From an uncultured Prevotella sp. (GTDB taxonomy: Bacteria; Bacteroidota; Bacteroidia; Bacteroidales; Bacteroidaceae), in the NCBI GenBank assembly GCA_947177775.1, contig CAMWVS010000032.1, positions 1 through 35,702 on the forward strand: a DNA stretch of 35,702 nucleotides. The letters are read 5' to 3'. Each line of letters opens with the position of its first letter. The stretch's first letter is position 1. A program made the position numbers and the translations under genes. This document shows, in pieces, positions 8,387 to 18,549 of this stretch. The notes below the pieces were generated by a model that was not told where the DNA came from, made no database searches, and saw only the letters and a program-made list of their open reading frames with translations.

Positions 8387-8420
8387 CCTTTATTATTCAA
8401 TACAGTGTGAAAGCTGGAAA

Positions 8421-9584
8421 TCAGTTGAAATAATTCTTGAATCTTTCAAAGATAGAACGTTTTGTCGATGAATCGCCCTTGAAGTTGTCGCTGTCGCGCA
8501 ACTTTGTCAGCGCGTCCTTCTCGTCGCGGCTCAGCGTTTTCGGCACGTAGACGCTGATGTTGACAACAAGGTCTCCCATGCCGCGTCCGTAGCCCTGCAC
8601 TGCCGGCAGTCCTTTTCCACGCAGGCGCAAGGTCTTGCCCGGCTGCGTGCCGCTGTCAATCTTCACCTTCAGCCGCGTGCCCTCAATTGTCGGTATTTCC
8701 ACGTCGCCGCCGAGAGCCGCTGTCGGGAAGTCAAGCAGCAGGTTGTAGATTACATCGTTGCCGTCACGCACGAATGTGTCGTTCTCCTCTTCCGTGATGA
8801 ACACCTGGATGTCTCCGCTGATTCCGTTGCGGTGGCCGGCGTTTCCCTTGCCGGGAACGTTGACAATCATGCCTTCTGCCACACCGGCCGGGATTTTGAT
8901 TTCCACGACTTCCTCGCCCTTTTCGACTCCGGAGCCTCCGCAGACGTGGCATTTGTTCTTTATCACCGTACCTTCGCCTCCGCAGGTCGGGCACACTCCC
9001 TGTGTCTGCATCATGCCGAAGATGCTCTGTGTCGTGTGGGTTATCACACCGGAGCCGTGACACGTTGGGCATGTCTCCGTTCCGCTGCCGGCCTCAGCGC
9101 CGCTTCCATGGCAGTGGGAGCAGGTCATGTCCTTGCGTACCTTGAACTTCTTCGTCACACCGTTGGCAATCTCGCTCAGTGACAGGCGGACCTTCAGTCT
9201 CAGGTCACTTCCGCGGTGCTGCTGCGGACGGCGCTGTCCGCCTCCGAAACCACCTCCGAAACCGCCGCCTGCGCGTCCTCCGAAGATGTCGCCGAACATG
9301 GAGAAGATGTCGTCCATGTTCATGCCGCCGCCGAATCCGCCGCCGAATCCACCGCCTCCGGCAGGGCCGCTGAAGCCGAACTGGTCATACTGCTGGCGTT
9401 TCTGCGGGTCGTGCAACACGTCGTAAGCCTCGGCAGCCTCCTTGAATTTCTCTTCTGCCTCCTTGTTCCCGGGGTTACGGTCGGGGTGATACTTGATGGC
9501 TATCTTGCGGTAAGCCTTCTTTATCTCGTCTTCTGAAGCGCTCTTGCTGACGCCCAGCACTTCATAGTAGTCTCTCTTTGCCAT
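8421..9584 (-). CDS. dnaJ: Chaperone DnaJ (Hsp40)
   Basis: DnaJ delivers unfolded clients to DnaK and stimulates its ATPase. The 387-residue protein has the full type I layout. The J domain (1-70) has the HPD motif at 33-35. A Gly/Phe-rich linker (about 73-125) follows. The zinc domain has four CxxCxGxG-type repeats ([32 protein letters not shown]). Two substrate-binding beta domains complete the protein. It is 24 bp downstream of grpE and probably co-transcribed. No dnaK is in the window. Confidence 0.98.
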   Translation of the reverse strand: MAKRDYYEVLGVSKSASEDEIKKAYRKIAIKYHPDRNPGNKEAEEKFKEAAEAYDVLHDPQKRQQYDQFGFSGPAGGGGFGGGFGGGMNMDDIFSMFGDIFGGRAGGGFGGGFGGGQRRPQQHRGSDLRLKVRLSLSEIANGVTKKFKVRKDMTCSHCHGSGAEAGSGTETCPTCHGSGVITHTTQSIFGMMQTQGVCPTCGGEGTVIKNKCHVCGGSGVEKGEEVVEIKIPAGVAEGMIVNVPGKGNAGHRNGISGDIQVFITEEENDTFVRDGNDVIYNLLLDFPTAALGGDVEIPTIEGTRLKVKIDSGTQPGKTLRLRGKGLPAVQGYGRGMGDLVVNISVYVPKTLSRDEKDALTKLRDSDNFKGDSSTKRSIFERFKNYFN

Positions 9585-9608
9585 GATGTTCTGATGGTAG
9601 ATGTCTGC

Positions 9609-10196
9609 TTATTGTCCTACTGCCACTTTGGCGTGGCGTATGACTTTGTCGTTTATCTTATATCCTGCCTGTATGCAGTCGATGACCTTGCCTTTCTTGT
9701 CGTCGCCCATACCGGGAACCATTGCCACGGCCTCGTGAACGTCGGTGTCAAAGTCTGCGTTCTCTGTCTCAATCTTCTTGACTCCCTGACTTTCGAGTGT
9801 TTTGACGAATTTGGCATGAATCAGCTCCATGCCTTCGCGCAACACCTGCAGGTCGTCAGTCTTCTCACCGTTGGCGATGGCGCGCTCCATGTCGTCAAGA
9901 ACGGGAAGAACGGCTTCTGCTACTCTTGCTCCGCCGTTGAGAATCAGTTCTGTTTTCTCTTTGAGCACACGCTTTCGGTAGTTGTCAAATTCGGCCACAG
10001 TGCGGAGATATTTGTCCTCCAGTTCTGCAATCTTTTCGTTGGCGAGTGTCAGCGGGTCTTTCTCTTCCGCCTTTTCCTCTGTTCCTTCCTCTTCTTCCTG
10101 TTGCTGTCCGTCGGCAGAATTGTCATTCACAGTCTCCTCTGTCATTTCCTCCTTGTCGAGAATGTTCTCCTCGTTTATATTTGTCTTTTCTTCCAT
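9609..10196 (-). CDS. grpE: Nucleotide exchange factor GrpE
   Basis: GrpE releases ADP from DnaK. The 195-residue protein has an acidic, low-complexity N-terminus (about 1-50, rich in Glu), a long coiled-coil helix (LANEKIAELEDKYLRTVAEFDNYRKR), and a C-terminal beta domain (HEAVAMVPG, GYKINDKVIRHAKVAVG). It precedes dnaJ as in many Bacteroidota. The region upstream of the ATG is AT-rich with a TTTTTG box on the minus strand, but I could not fix a good -7 box. Confidence 0.97.
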   Translation of the reverse strand: MEEKTNINEENILDKEEMTEETVNDNSADGQQQEEEEGTEEKAEEKDPLTLANEKIAELEDKYLRTVAEFDNYRKRVLKEKTELILNGGARVAEAVLPVLDDMERAIANGEKTDDLQVLREGMELIHAKFVKTLESQGVKKIETENADFDTDVHEAVAMVPGMGDDKKGKVIDCIQAGYKINDKVIRHAKVAVGQ

Positions 10197-10261
10197 ATCG
10201 ATGATTTAGAGATTATATATTAATATTATATAATGTACGTGTAGCAAAAAGCATGCCATTC

Positions 10262-10438
10262 ATAATTTTGATTTATAAGTCGTCGGCTGCGCCGATGCCG
10301 ATGCGGAATTATTGAATTACGAATTGCCTGCGGGAGTAATGTCGCAGGCAAAACTCTGTAACTTTTACTATCCGCAGGCAATTCGTAATTCAGCAATTCC
10401 GCATCGGCACGGCCGACGACTCATAAATCATAATTCAT
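10262..10438. repeat. Large imperfect inverted repeat (MITE-like) between grpE and the ABC-F gene
   Basis: The arms are about 70 nt each (roughly 10262-10333 and 10372-10438). Matching blocks include AGTCGTCGGC, GCCGATG, GCGGAATT, TGAATTACGAATTGCC and CCTGCGG. The left arm holds a 6-nt duplication (CCGATG). The 38-nt centre contains a further CGCAGGC, so the left CCTGCG block can pair with either of two partners. The ends are AT-rich. No reading frame is present. The shape fits a miniature inverted-repeat element or a strong bidirectional structure. Confidence 0.75.
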
Positions 10439-10444
10439 AAATCC

Positions 10445-12061
<1,617 letters not shown>

Positions 12062-12094
12062 TTATATACCTTATATAATATTAAATTGCGGCTG

Positions 12095-12102
12095 CAAAGG
12101 TA
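12095..12102 (-). promoter_or_regulatory. Putative -7 element of the ABC-F gene
   Basis: The minus strand reads TAccTTTG followed by CA, 37 bp upstream of the ATG. The -33 box is poor (TTTCG at about the right distance). Confidence 0.5.
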
Positions 12103-12534
12103 CTCAAAATCATTTGAATAAACGAAAAAAAAGGCTATAAAGCTGATTTGTTGGTGTTTGTTGGTGTTTGGGGACAATATGGGTACTGTTATGCAAGCGT
12201 TAACTTTCTTAACGCTTATTCCCATAATCTTTCTTTTTCCCAATCGTGATGACCATACATCGTGGTTATATCATTGTCATGCGCATTTTGATATGCCCTT
12301 ACGTTCCGGAGCGTCTGTTGACGATGCAAAGATAGTCATAGAAGCTGACTGTGGGCCATACGATAAGTGCGGTTGGTTTTGTTCAAATTCCGGAAGAACT
12401 GATGCGTACGTCCGGAACGAGCCTGATGGAGACGGATGGCGACTCCGTCCTGTCTTAACATCTAAAAAAACGGCGGCGTTATCTAACAATAAAGGTTAAA
12501 TATTATGCTTTGAGGTCTTTTTTATTATCATTCT

Positions 12535-12566
12535 TTTGCGGCATTACTGCTTTTCGAGTACATTTG
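12535..12566 (+). promoter_or_regulatory. Promoter of the BlaI-type regulator
   Basis: TTTG (12535-12538), 20 nt, TAcaTTTG (12559-12566): a full match to the Bacteroidota consensus, 49 bp upstream of the ATG at 12616. Confidence 0.75.
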
Positions 12567-12615
12567 TGTAGTGAATTTAAAAAATTAAATCGCCCGACTA
12601 AAACATTAGATAAGC

Positions 12616-13026
12616 ATGAGACGTAAAGGAAAAGAATGGACACTCACCCGTGCAGAGATGGAGATAATGAACATTCTCTGGGACAACGGCGGTGCGATGA
12701 GTACCCACAACATTATTGATAAATATCCCATGCCGAAGCCGGCCTATTCGACGATAGCCACCTTTCTGCGCATACTGACCTGCAAAGGCTTCATCGACCA
12801 CCGTAAGGCGGAGCAGGGCAACAACACTTTCCTGTTCTTTCCCGTCATCACACGGCAGAAGTACACATCGCAGTTTATGAAGGAAGTGAAGTCGACAATG
12901 TTCGGCAACTCCATGAAAGCCATGTTCAGCTTCTTTGCCAGAGAGGAGGAAATTTCAGATGATGATCTGGAGGAGATTATCAATATGATAAGGAAACCGG
13001 CCGCCCCCGATGCCACCAAATCTTAA
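12616..13026 (+). CDS. BlaI/MecI-type transcriptional repressor
   Basis: A 136-residue winged-helix repressor of the BlaI/MecI/CopY family. These bind operators as dimers and are cleaved when a partner M56 peptidase is activated. Visible features are the DNA-binding domain with LTRAEMEIMNILWDNGG (about 9-26), the recognition helix PKPAYSTIATFLRIL, and the wing KGFIDHRKAEQGNNTFLFFP. A C-terminal helical dimerisation part (FMKEVKSTMFGNSMKAMFSFFA) follows. It lies 147 bp upstream of an M56 peptidase gene on the same strand. Target genes are unknown; no beta-lactamase is in the window. Confidence 0.93.
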   Translation: MRRKGKEWTLTRAEMEIMNILWDNGGAMSTHNIIDKYPMPKPAYSTIATFLRILTCKGFIDHRKAEQGNNTFLFFPVITRQKYTSQFMKEVKSTMFGNSMKAMFSFFAREEEISDDDLEEIINMIRKPAAPDATKS

Positions 13027-13027
13027 A

Positions 13028-13050
13028 CGCAAAGACGCTGAGGCGCAAAG
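13028..13050. repeat. cgcaaag-type intergenic repeat, copy 2
   Basis: CGCAAAGACGC-TGAGGCGCAAAG begins just after the blaI-type stop codon and resembles 911-933. It sits between the regulator and its peptidase partner. Confidence 0.45.
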
Positions 13051-13173
13051 TTTTTGGAACAGAGACAACGGCGACACGAAGGTTTTAGCCATCTTTTATG
13101 TCGCTATTGTTTTTATCCTTTAACTGCTCTAACTCCTTTAATTTCTAAACAGCTAAAATAACTGCTAACAAAA

Positions 13174-14694
13174 ATGATTTTCATATTCAAATCCGCCATA
13201 ACCCTGGCACTGCTTTACGTCTGCTTCTTCGCTTTCCTGAGCAAAGAGACGCTCCATCGCTTCAACCGCGTCATGCTCGTCGGCATAATGGTGGCGTCGC
13301 TTGTAGTGCCGTTGATTCATCTTACCACCACCGAACCAACCGTCATCAATGAGCGGCTGTGGGAAATGGAGATGGATTTCCAGCCTGTCGCATCCCCGGA
13401 AAGTCCGGAAGTGCAGCGCGAAATACCGTTCAACTGGACCGACAGCGTCATCATCGGATATATTGCCGGAGTCGTTGTTATGTGTGTCAGGTTCGTTATC
13501 GGCCTTGTCGCCGTGGGGCGTCTTCTTCGCGGCGGTCTGCGTCACACGGACAATCGCGGCAACACCGTCGTTCTGTCTTCCGGCAATATTGCGCCGTTCA
13601 GCGTGATGAAGTTTATCTTAATGTCGGTCGATGACTACGAGACCAACCGCGACTATATTCTTACCCACGAGCAGGAGCACATCCGTCTCGGCCACACCTT
13701 CGACCTGATGCTTCTTGAGGTGATGAAAATCGTGCAGTGGTTCAACCCCTTCATTTGGTTTCTCGGCCGCGACCTTAAGGCCGTGCATGAGTTTGAAGCC
13801 GACCGTGCCGTAATCGACCGGGGCATTGATGCAAAAGAATATCAGAGATTGCTCGTGAGAAAGGCTGTAGGCATACGTCTGCATCCGCTCACCAACAGTC
13901 TCAACCATAATTCACTAAAACGTAGATTTATAATGATGTATCACAAGGAGTCAAGCCGGTGGATGATGCTGAAGGGACTGTGTGCCATACCTGTGGCCGC
14001 AATCACCGTGGCCGCTTTTGCCCGCCCGCAGGCCATCGAGAAGATGCAAACCGCCATCACCGCGTCCGAAGCCAAGGTGGCGAAGTCAGTAACCAGAGTG
14101 GTGGAGCAGATACCGCTCCTGCCGAAGAGTCCCGTGGCGGCGGACGAACCGCTACCTGATGCCGTGACGGCGGAAGAGACGGCATCCGAACTCCCGGCTT
14201 GTTCCGACGAGGCGGCGAACCTCGCCCCTGCTGCTACCGTGATCCCGGAGCAGGAGTCTGTCGCCGACCTCCGGCTGTTGTCGCAGCAGGATGAGGAGGC
14301 GCCCACATACAGCAATCTGCCTGTTTATGCCGGTGCCAGCAAACGCTTTGGCGGTCTGGCGGTAAAGCGCAACGCGGAAAACACGCTCGTCATACTGGCT
14401 GCCACCTGCAATAAGGACAGGGAATGGTTTAAGATTGGCGGCAGTGAGAACCAGACTTTCATAGAAGACGTGGAGACGGGCGACCACTACAAGGTGCGCC
14501 GTGTCATGGACAACGCAGTGGCTTTCGGCGGAAAAGGCTTTTATGTCAGCGGAATGAAAGGCAAGACATGGACTGTGACGCTCGAGTTCCCGCCCCTGCC
14601 TGACAACGTAAGGTATATCCGCTTCTGGCATCTGGCAAGTTGGATCAACACAAATAATCGCAATATAAAACTCAAAGACATCGAGGAACAATGA
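13174..14694 (+). CDS. M56-family (BlaR1/MecR1-like) membrane metallopeptidase with a C-terminal extra domain
   Basis: The 506-residue protein resembles the zinc peptidases that sense a signal and trigger cleavage of BlaI-type repressors. Membrane segments are near 4-22, 33-52, 92-118 and 264-284. The zinc motif HEQEH is at 165-169 and a likely third ligand is in HEFEAD (205-210). The conserved NSLKRR-like motif is SLKRRFIMM. After TM4, a Pro/Ala/Glu-rich linker (about 285-390) leads to a C-terminal domain (about 392-506), which replaces the penicillin-binding domain of BlaR1. This domain resembles the downstream lipoprotein. The stop overlaps the next gene by 4 bp (ATGA), implying translational coupling. 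Confidence 0.92.
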   Translation: MIFIFKSAITLALLYVCFFAFLSKETLHRFNRVMLVGIMVASLVVPLIHLTTTEPTVINERLWEMEMDFQPVASPESPEVQREIPFNWTDSVIIGYIAGVVVMCVRFVIGLVAVGRLLRGGLRHTDNRGNTVVLSSGNIAPFSVMKFILMSVDDYETNRDYILTHEQEHIRLGHTFDLMLLEVMKIVQWFNPFIWFLGRDLKAVHEFEADRAVIDRGIDAKEYQRLLVRKAVGIRLHPLTNSLNHNSLKRRFIMMYHKESSRWMMLKGLCAIPVAAITVAAFARPQAIEKMQTAITASEAKVAKSVTRVVEQIPLLPKSPVAADEPLPDAVTAEETASELPACSDEAANLAPAATVIPEQESVADLRLLSQQDEEAPTYSNLPVYAGASKRFGGLAVKRNAENTLVILAATCNKDREWFKIGGSENQTFIEDVETGDHYKVRRVMDNAVAFGGKGFYVSGMKGKTWTVTLEFPPLPDNVRYIRFWHLASWINTNNRNIKLKDIEEQ

Positions 14695-15398
14695 ACAGAA
14701 ACACCATCTTCTTGCTTGGCTGCCTCATAATGGCGTCATGCACCGTAAACCGTTACTACATCGTCGGCGACGGCAACACGACGAAGGACATCACGAAACT
14801 TGTGTCCGAGACGCGGAAGAATGCTGGCTCAAAAGGCGCTAAGTCAACCGCGCGAATCAGCTATGACGAATCGCTGCCGGTTGTGCCGCGGGCATCACTA
14901 ATCAGCAAGTCGCCCGTTTATAACCCGCAGGACAAGCACACGTTCCCCGTCTATGGCAACGAGACGGCCGTGATTCCGCCCAAGAACACCACTCCGGAAA
15001 AGACCGTGGCCATCTGGTGTACTAAGGAATGTACCGTTGTGGCCAGTCTGACCCAGCTGAAGTGGGACCTGCATTACTTTCAGCAGTCGTCAACGAGCTA
15101 TATTCAGGATTGCCGCACAGGCAAGAAGTATTACATCACGGGTTCATATGACGGCTGTCCCGTTGACACGAGCTACAACATCAAAGGCGTCTCGGGCGAA
15201 TGGATAAGCCAATTCAACGTCTATCCGCCCCTGCCCAAAGATTGCACCGAGATAAACATCATCGAAGGTCATATTACGGACAATGTGCTCAACGGCCTGT
15301 GGTGGGGCGGTGGCATACGTCTGCTCAACATGCCTGTGTCGGTGCTTCAGGCCAATCAGGCCGTCTACAAATTTCATAAGACTCGGATAATAGAGTGA
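14691..15398 (+). CDS. Lipoprotein related to the C-terminal domain of the M56 peptidase
   Basis: The 235-residue protein has a lipoprotein signal with lipobox MASC (Cys17). It is followed by TVNRYYIVGDG, with no acidic surface-export run, so it probably faces the periplasm. I know no family name. Residues about 105-195 resemble M56 residues about 395-485. Shared positions in both are a T-V/L-V strand, D..(W/Y)F, (Y/F)I.D..TG..Y, Y.(V/I).G..G, and (Y/F)PPLP. The gene overlaps the peptidase gene by 4 bp and ends at a strong terminator. It may bind the same ligand as the peptidase or modulate it (inference). Confidence 0.8.
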   Translation: MNRNTIFLLGCLIMASCTVNRYYIVGDGNTTKDITKLVSETRKNAGSKGAKSTARISYDESLPVVPRASLISKSPVYNPQDKHTFPVYGNETAVIPPKNTTPEKTVAIWCTKECTVVASLTQLKWDLHYFQQSSTSYIQDCRTGKKYYITGSYDGCPVDTSYNIKGVSGEWISQFNVYPPLPKDCTEINIIEGHITDNVLNGLWWGGGIRLLNMPVSVLQANQAVYKFHKTRIIE

Positions 15399-15404
15399 CA
15401 GTTT

Positions 15405-15448
15405 GGTTTTCTCCCGTTCGCAATTTGAAACGGGGGAAAACCTTTTTT
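15405..15448 (+). terminator. Terminator of the BlaI/M56/lipoprotein locus
   Basis: GGTTTTCTCCCGTT (15405-15418) pairs with AACGGGGGAAAACC (15429-15442) with one G-U pair, followed by TTTTTT. Confidence 0.88.
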
Positions 15449-15538
15449 ATATATGAATCCCCCCCCCGAAAGATGTTTCAAAGACATCCTAATGCCTTTG
15501 TCGCCTTTTTTCATGTTTTTTCATTCACGAGAGCAGCC

Positions 15539-15899
15539 ACTTTCTGAAAAATTTCTTCCCCGCTCCCAAATATCGCAAGCATGCGCGTATCAAATTTTAG
15601 GGGTGTTTGCGATATAATATTTACATATTTTTGTAACGTGCTTATTTAAAGCCGTTTACGAACGGACGCAGTGCCGCGGGAAAGCGGCGGTGTAGGGGAA
15701 GTCTTGCCGTAAGGGCCTTACGGGTTTGCAACGGAGGCCTTACGGCGATGCAACGGGGCCTCCGTTAGACGACGAAAGCGGCCCCGTTGTAAGCCCGGGA
15801 GGGCCTTACGGCAGGAAAAAGGTAGTTTTTCAGGACAAAAATCGGGGACGGAAAACGACGGATTTTCGTGTTCTGGAAAAGCCGTAAGGGCCTTACGGG
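15539..15899 (-). repeat. GC-rich non-coding element, copy B (inverted)
   Basis: Read on the minus strand, this segment has the blocks of copy A in the same order. GCCGTAAGG-type units start at 15899, 15812, 15746 and 15724. CGGCTTTTCCAGAACA is at 15884-15869, GCATGCTTGCGATATTTG at 15584-15567 and TTTTTCAGAAAGT at 15551-15539. Offsets from the CGGCTTTTCC block match copy A exactly for the 72-, 138- and 160-nt positions and within one base over the full length. A further unit (CCGGGAGGCCCTTGCGGC) at about 15947-15964 has no exact counterpart in copy A. Confidence 0.75.
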
Positions 15900-16233
15900 G
15901 GTGTGACGGGGCAAAATGTCGTTCGTCGGCGCATGGCGGCCGTTAGCCGGGAGGCCCTTGCGGCAATGGAAAAGCCCGAAAAACGCGCTGAAACGGGAAT
16001 TCTGGCGGACTCTGTTTTGTAAGAATAAAGGATGTGGTGGGATGTGGGATTATTTCCTCATGACTGTGTTCTTCATCTCAACCTCATCCTCGTAGCAGAG
16101 TTCCGTCTCACATGGAATGGCGTCAATATGTCCGCGGCAGATTTTTCCGTCGTGCCACATGTCGACACCGAACGGTGCGAACATCACTCTTTACTCTTTA
16201 ACTCCTTTCTAACTTCTTATTTTATGAAAACCT

Positions 16234-16264
16234 TTTGCCATTTCCGGATTTATATGTAAATTTG
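16234..16264 (+). promoter_or_regulatory. Promoter of the riboswitch-btuB-btuG transcript
   Basis: TTTG (16234-16237), 19 nt, TAaaTTTG (16257-16264): a full consensus match, with transcription expected near 16271, just where the riboswitch begins. Confidence 0.8.
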
Positions 16265-16271
16265 CCACGCA

Positions 16272-16432
16272 TTTGGTTCACTCCTTGGAGTGATTAAAAG
16301 GGAACGGGGTGAGAATCCCCGGCTGTCCCGCAGCTGTAAGTCGTCAGTTATTGCGGTGCAAACAAAATAGTCACTGAGATTTTCGGGAAGACGTTTGACA
16401 CCGGACGACAAGCCAGAAGACCTGCCTTGTGC
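16272..16432 (+). ncRNA. Cobalamin riboswitch
   Basis: The leader contains the conserved pieces of the cobalamin aptamer: GGGAAcgggGTGAgAATCCCC, then GCTG-CCCGCAGCTGTAAG, and the B12 box AGCCAGAAGACCTGCC (16411-16426). The 5' paired stem TTCACTCC/GGAGTGA is also visible. After the box, GACC..TCCG (about 16443-16452) can pair with CGGA..GGTC (about 16472-16481), about 30 bp ahead of the btuB ATG; this may be the switching part (inference). It would repress the receptor and lipoprotein when B12 is plentiful. Confidence 0.93.
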
Positions 16433-16507
16433 AAAAAAACACGACCGGTCCGGAAAACCCTGGGGATGGATTCGGAAAGGTCAGACAAAAAGACAAACAT
16501 ATCATAA

Positions 16508-18526
16508 ATGAAGCGTAAGCTACTGATGGCAGCGTTAGGCATGATCGGTCTGTATGCCGGCGCGCAGACTACGCAACGGCAACAGAGCCGTCTTGACAGC
16601 ATCCAGCATCTGAAAGAGCTTGTGGTGAAATCTCAGCAGGCTTCACAGCGGACGACAATCCCAGTGCAACAGCTTGAAGGTGAAGAACTGAGGAGGCTCA
16701 GCGTCCATTCCGTGGCTGACGCCATGCGCTATTTTGCCGGTGTTCAGATTAAAGACTACGGAGGCATCGGCGGACTGAAGACTGTCAATATCCGTTCGCT
16801 CGGCACCAACCACACCGGCGTCTTCTACGACGGAATAGAGCTTGGCAACGCCCAGAACGGCGTCGTTGACCTCGGCCGCTTCTCGCTTGACAACATGGAG
16901 GCCGTCCGCCTCTACAACGGCCAGAAATCGTCTATCTTCCAGCCGGCGAAGGATTACGCCTCGGCATCGGCCGTCTATATGCAGGCGCGACGTCCGGTTT
17001 TCGAAGGACGTAAGCGTGACAATCTGAATGTCAGCATGAAGGCCGGCTCGTTTGACACGTACAATCCGTCGGTGCTTTGGGAACATAAACTGACCGACAA
17101 GATGTCGGCACAGTTGAGCGCGGAATATATGAACACTTCCGGGCGCTACAAGTTCCGCTATGCGAAGAAGAACGGCTATGACACGACTGAGGTGCGGCGC
17201 AACGGTGACGTAGAGTCGCTGCGCATGGAGGGGACTGTCTTCGGACAGACCCGTCGCGGAGAATGGCGCGGAAAGCTATATCTATACAGCAGCGAGCGCG
17301 GCTATCCGGGTGCGGCGGTGCGCGAGGAGCCGGGACGTTTCAGCCATCAGGACCGCCAATGGGATAGATCGGTGTTCGGACAGGCGTCATGGCGCCGGCG
17401 GATTACGGACCGCTACAGTCTGCTGCTCAACGCCAAGGCTGCATACGACTATCTTCACTATCTCTCCGACCCGCGGCTGGACGTGACAACGATGTACACC
17501 GACAATACCTACCGTCAGACGGAGGGATATCTGTCGGCAGCCCATCTGGTGGAAGTGGCTGACTGGCTGACGGTCTCGCTGGCCAATGACGTGCAGATGA
17601 ACTACCTCGACGCCGACCTTGTCAATTTCGTCTATCCCACACGGTGGACGGTTCTTTCGGCTCTTGCCGTGAGCGCGTCGTGGCGCGGGTTGTCAGGCCA
17701 GGCGTCGCTGCTCCACACATTCGTTTCCGACCACACGGACCGGCCGGGCGGATCGGCGGGCGACAAGAGCGAACTTACGCCTACCGTGGCACTGGCCTAC
17801 GACGCCGGCCATGGGCTCAATCTGCGGGCGTTCTACAAACGCGTGTTCCGTATGCCGACGTTCAATGACCTATATTATACGTTCATAGGAAACAAGGGGC
17901 TGAAGCCGGAGTACACCACGCAGTATGACGTCGGCCTGACGTGGACGGTCGCGCCCGCCGGAGGCCGCGCCATGCTCCAAAGCGTGGAGTTTCAGGCGGA
18001 CGGCTATTATAACAAGGTAGAGGACAAAATCGTTGCCATGCCTACGTCGAACCAGTTCCGTTGGACGATGATGAACTTCGGTCTGTGCGACATCTACGGA
18101 CTTGACGTTTCGGTGAAAGCCAGGTGGATGGTGGGGCAGGTGGACCTCGGAACCCACGTTACATACACATACAACAAGGCCATGGACCACACTGACCGCG
18201 CCAGTCGCTTCTACGGCGGCCAGCTGCCTTACATCCCGTGGCACAGCGGCTCGGCCGTCGTGACGGCGTCGTGGCGCGGATGGACGGCTAACTACAGTTT
18301 CATCTACACCGGCGAACGATATGAGGCGAGTGCCAACATTCCGGAGAACTACTCGAAACCGTGGTACACGAGCGACTTCTCGCTTTCCCGGGAACTGCGT
18401 GTCGGGCGTGTCGGGATGAGGCTGACGGGGGAGCTGAACAACGTGTTCAATCAGCAGTATGAGGTAGTGCAGTGTTATCCTATGCCGGGAACGAATTTCA
18501 AGGTGAAGCTGAATGTGATGATATGA
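16508..18526 (+). CDS. btuB: TonB-dependent outer-membrane receptor, vitamin B12 (BtuB-like)
   Basis: The 672-residue protein is a TonB-dependent receptor. It begins with a signal peptide (MKRKLLMAALGMIGLYAGAQ). A short TonB-box-like LKELVVKS stretch (about 35-42) is followed by the plug domain (about 50-165), with VADAMRYFAGVQIKDYGG and NIRSLGTNHTGVFYDGI. A 22-strand barrel ends in the family-typical QCYPMPGTNFKVKLNV. No carboxypeptidase-like N-terminal domain is present, unlike SusC-type receptors. The upstream cobalamin riboswitch and the BtuG-like partner downstream make cobalamin the likely cargo. Confidence 0.92.
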   Translation: MKRKLLMAALGMIGLYAGAQTTQRQQSRLDSIQHLKELVVKSQQASQRTTIPVQQLEGEELRRLSVHSVADAMRYFAGVQIKDYGGIGGLKTVNIRSLGTNHTGVFYDGIELGNAQNGVVDLGRFSLDNMEAVRLYNGQKSSIFQPAKDYASASAVYMQARRPVFEGRKRDNLNVSMKAGSFDTYNPSVLWEHKLTDKMSAQLSAEYMNTSGRYKFRYAKKNGYDTTEVRRNGDVESLRMEGTVFGQTRRGEWRGKLYLYSSERGYPGAAVREEPGRFSHQDRQWDRSVFGQASWRRRITDRYSLLLNAKAAYDYLHYLSDPRLDVTTMYTDNTYRQTEGYLSAAHLVEVADWLTVSLANDVQMNYLDADLVNFVYPTRWTVLSALAVSASWRGLSGQASLLHTFVSDHTDRPGGSAGDKSELTPTVALAYDAGHGLNLRAFYKRVFRMPTFNDLYYTFIGNKGLKPEYTTQYDVGLTWTVAPAGGRAMLQSVEFQADGYYNKVEDKIVAMPTSNQFRWTMMNFGLCDIYGLDVSVKARWMVGQVDLGTHVTYTYNKAMDHTDRASRFYGGQLPYIPWHSGSAVVTASWRGWTANYSFIYTGERYEASANIPENYSKPWYTSDFSLSRELRVGRVGMRLTGELNNVFNQQYEVVQCYPMPGTNFKVKLNVMI

Positions 18527-18549
18527 AATAAAATAAAACATAAAACGAT

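Larger units (their letters stand above)
15399..16271. other. Non-coding region between the M56 locus and the cobalamin riboswitch
   Basis: It holds the terminator at 15405-15448, a 9-C run near 15459, element copy B, and the btuB promoter at 16234-16264. I see no gene. Confidence 0.65.

Noticed and set aside
12158..12499. 113-codon open frame in the ABC-F/BlaI intergenic region
   Set aside because: Apart from a hydrophobic start it has no protein-like pattern, and it overlaps inverted repeats and the divergent promoter region.
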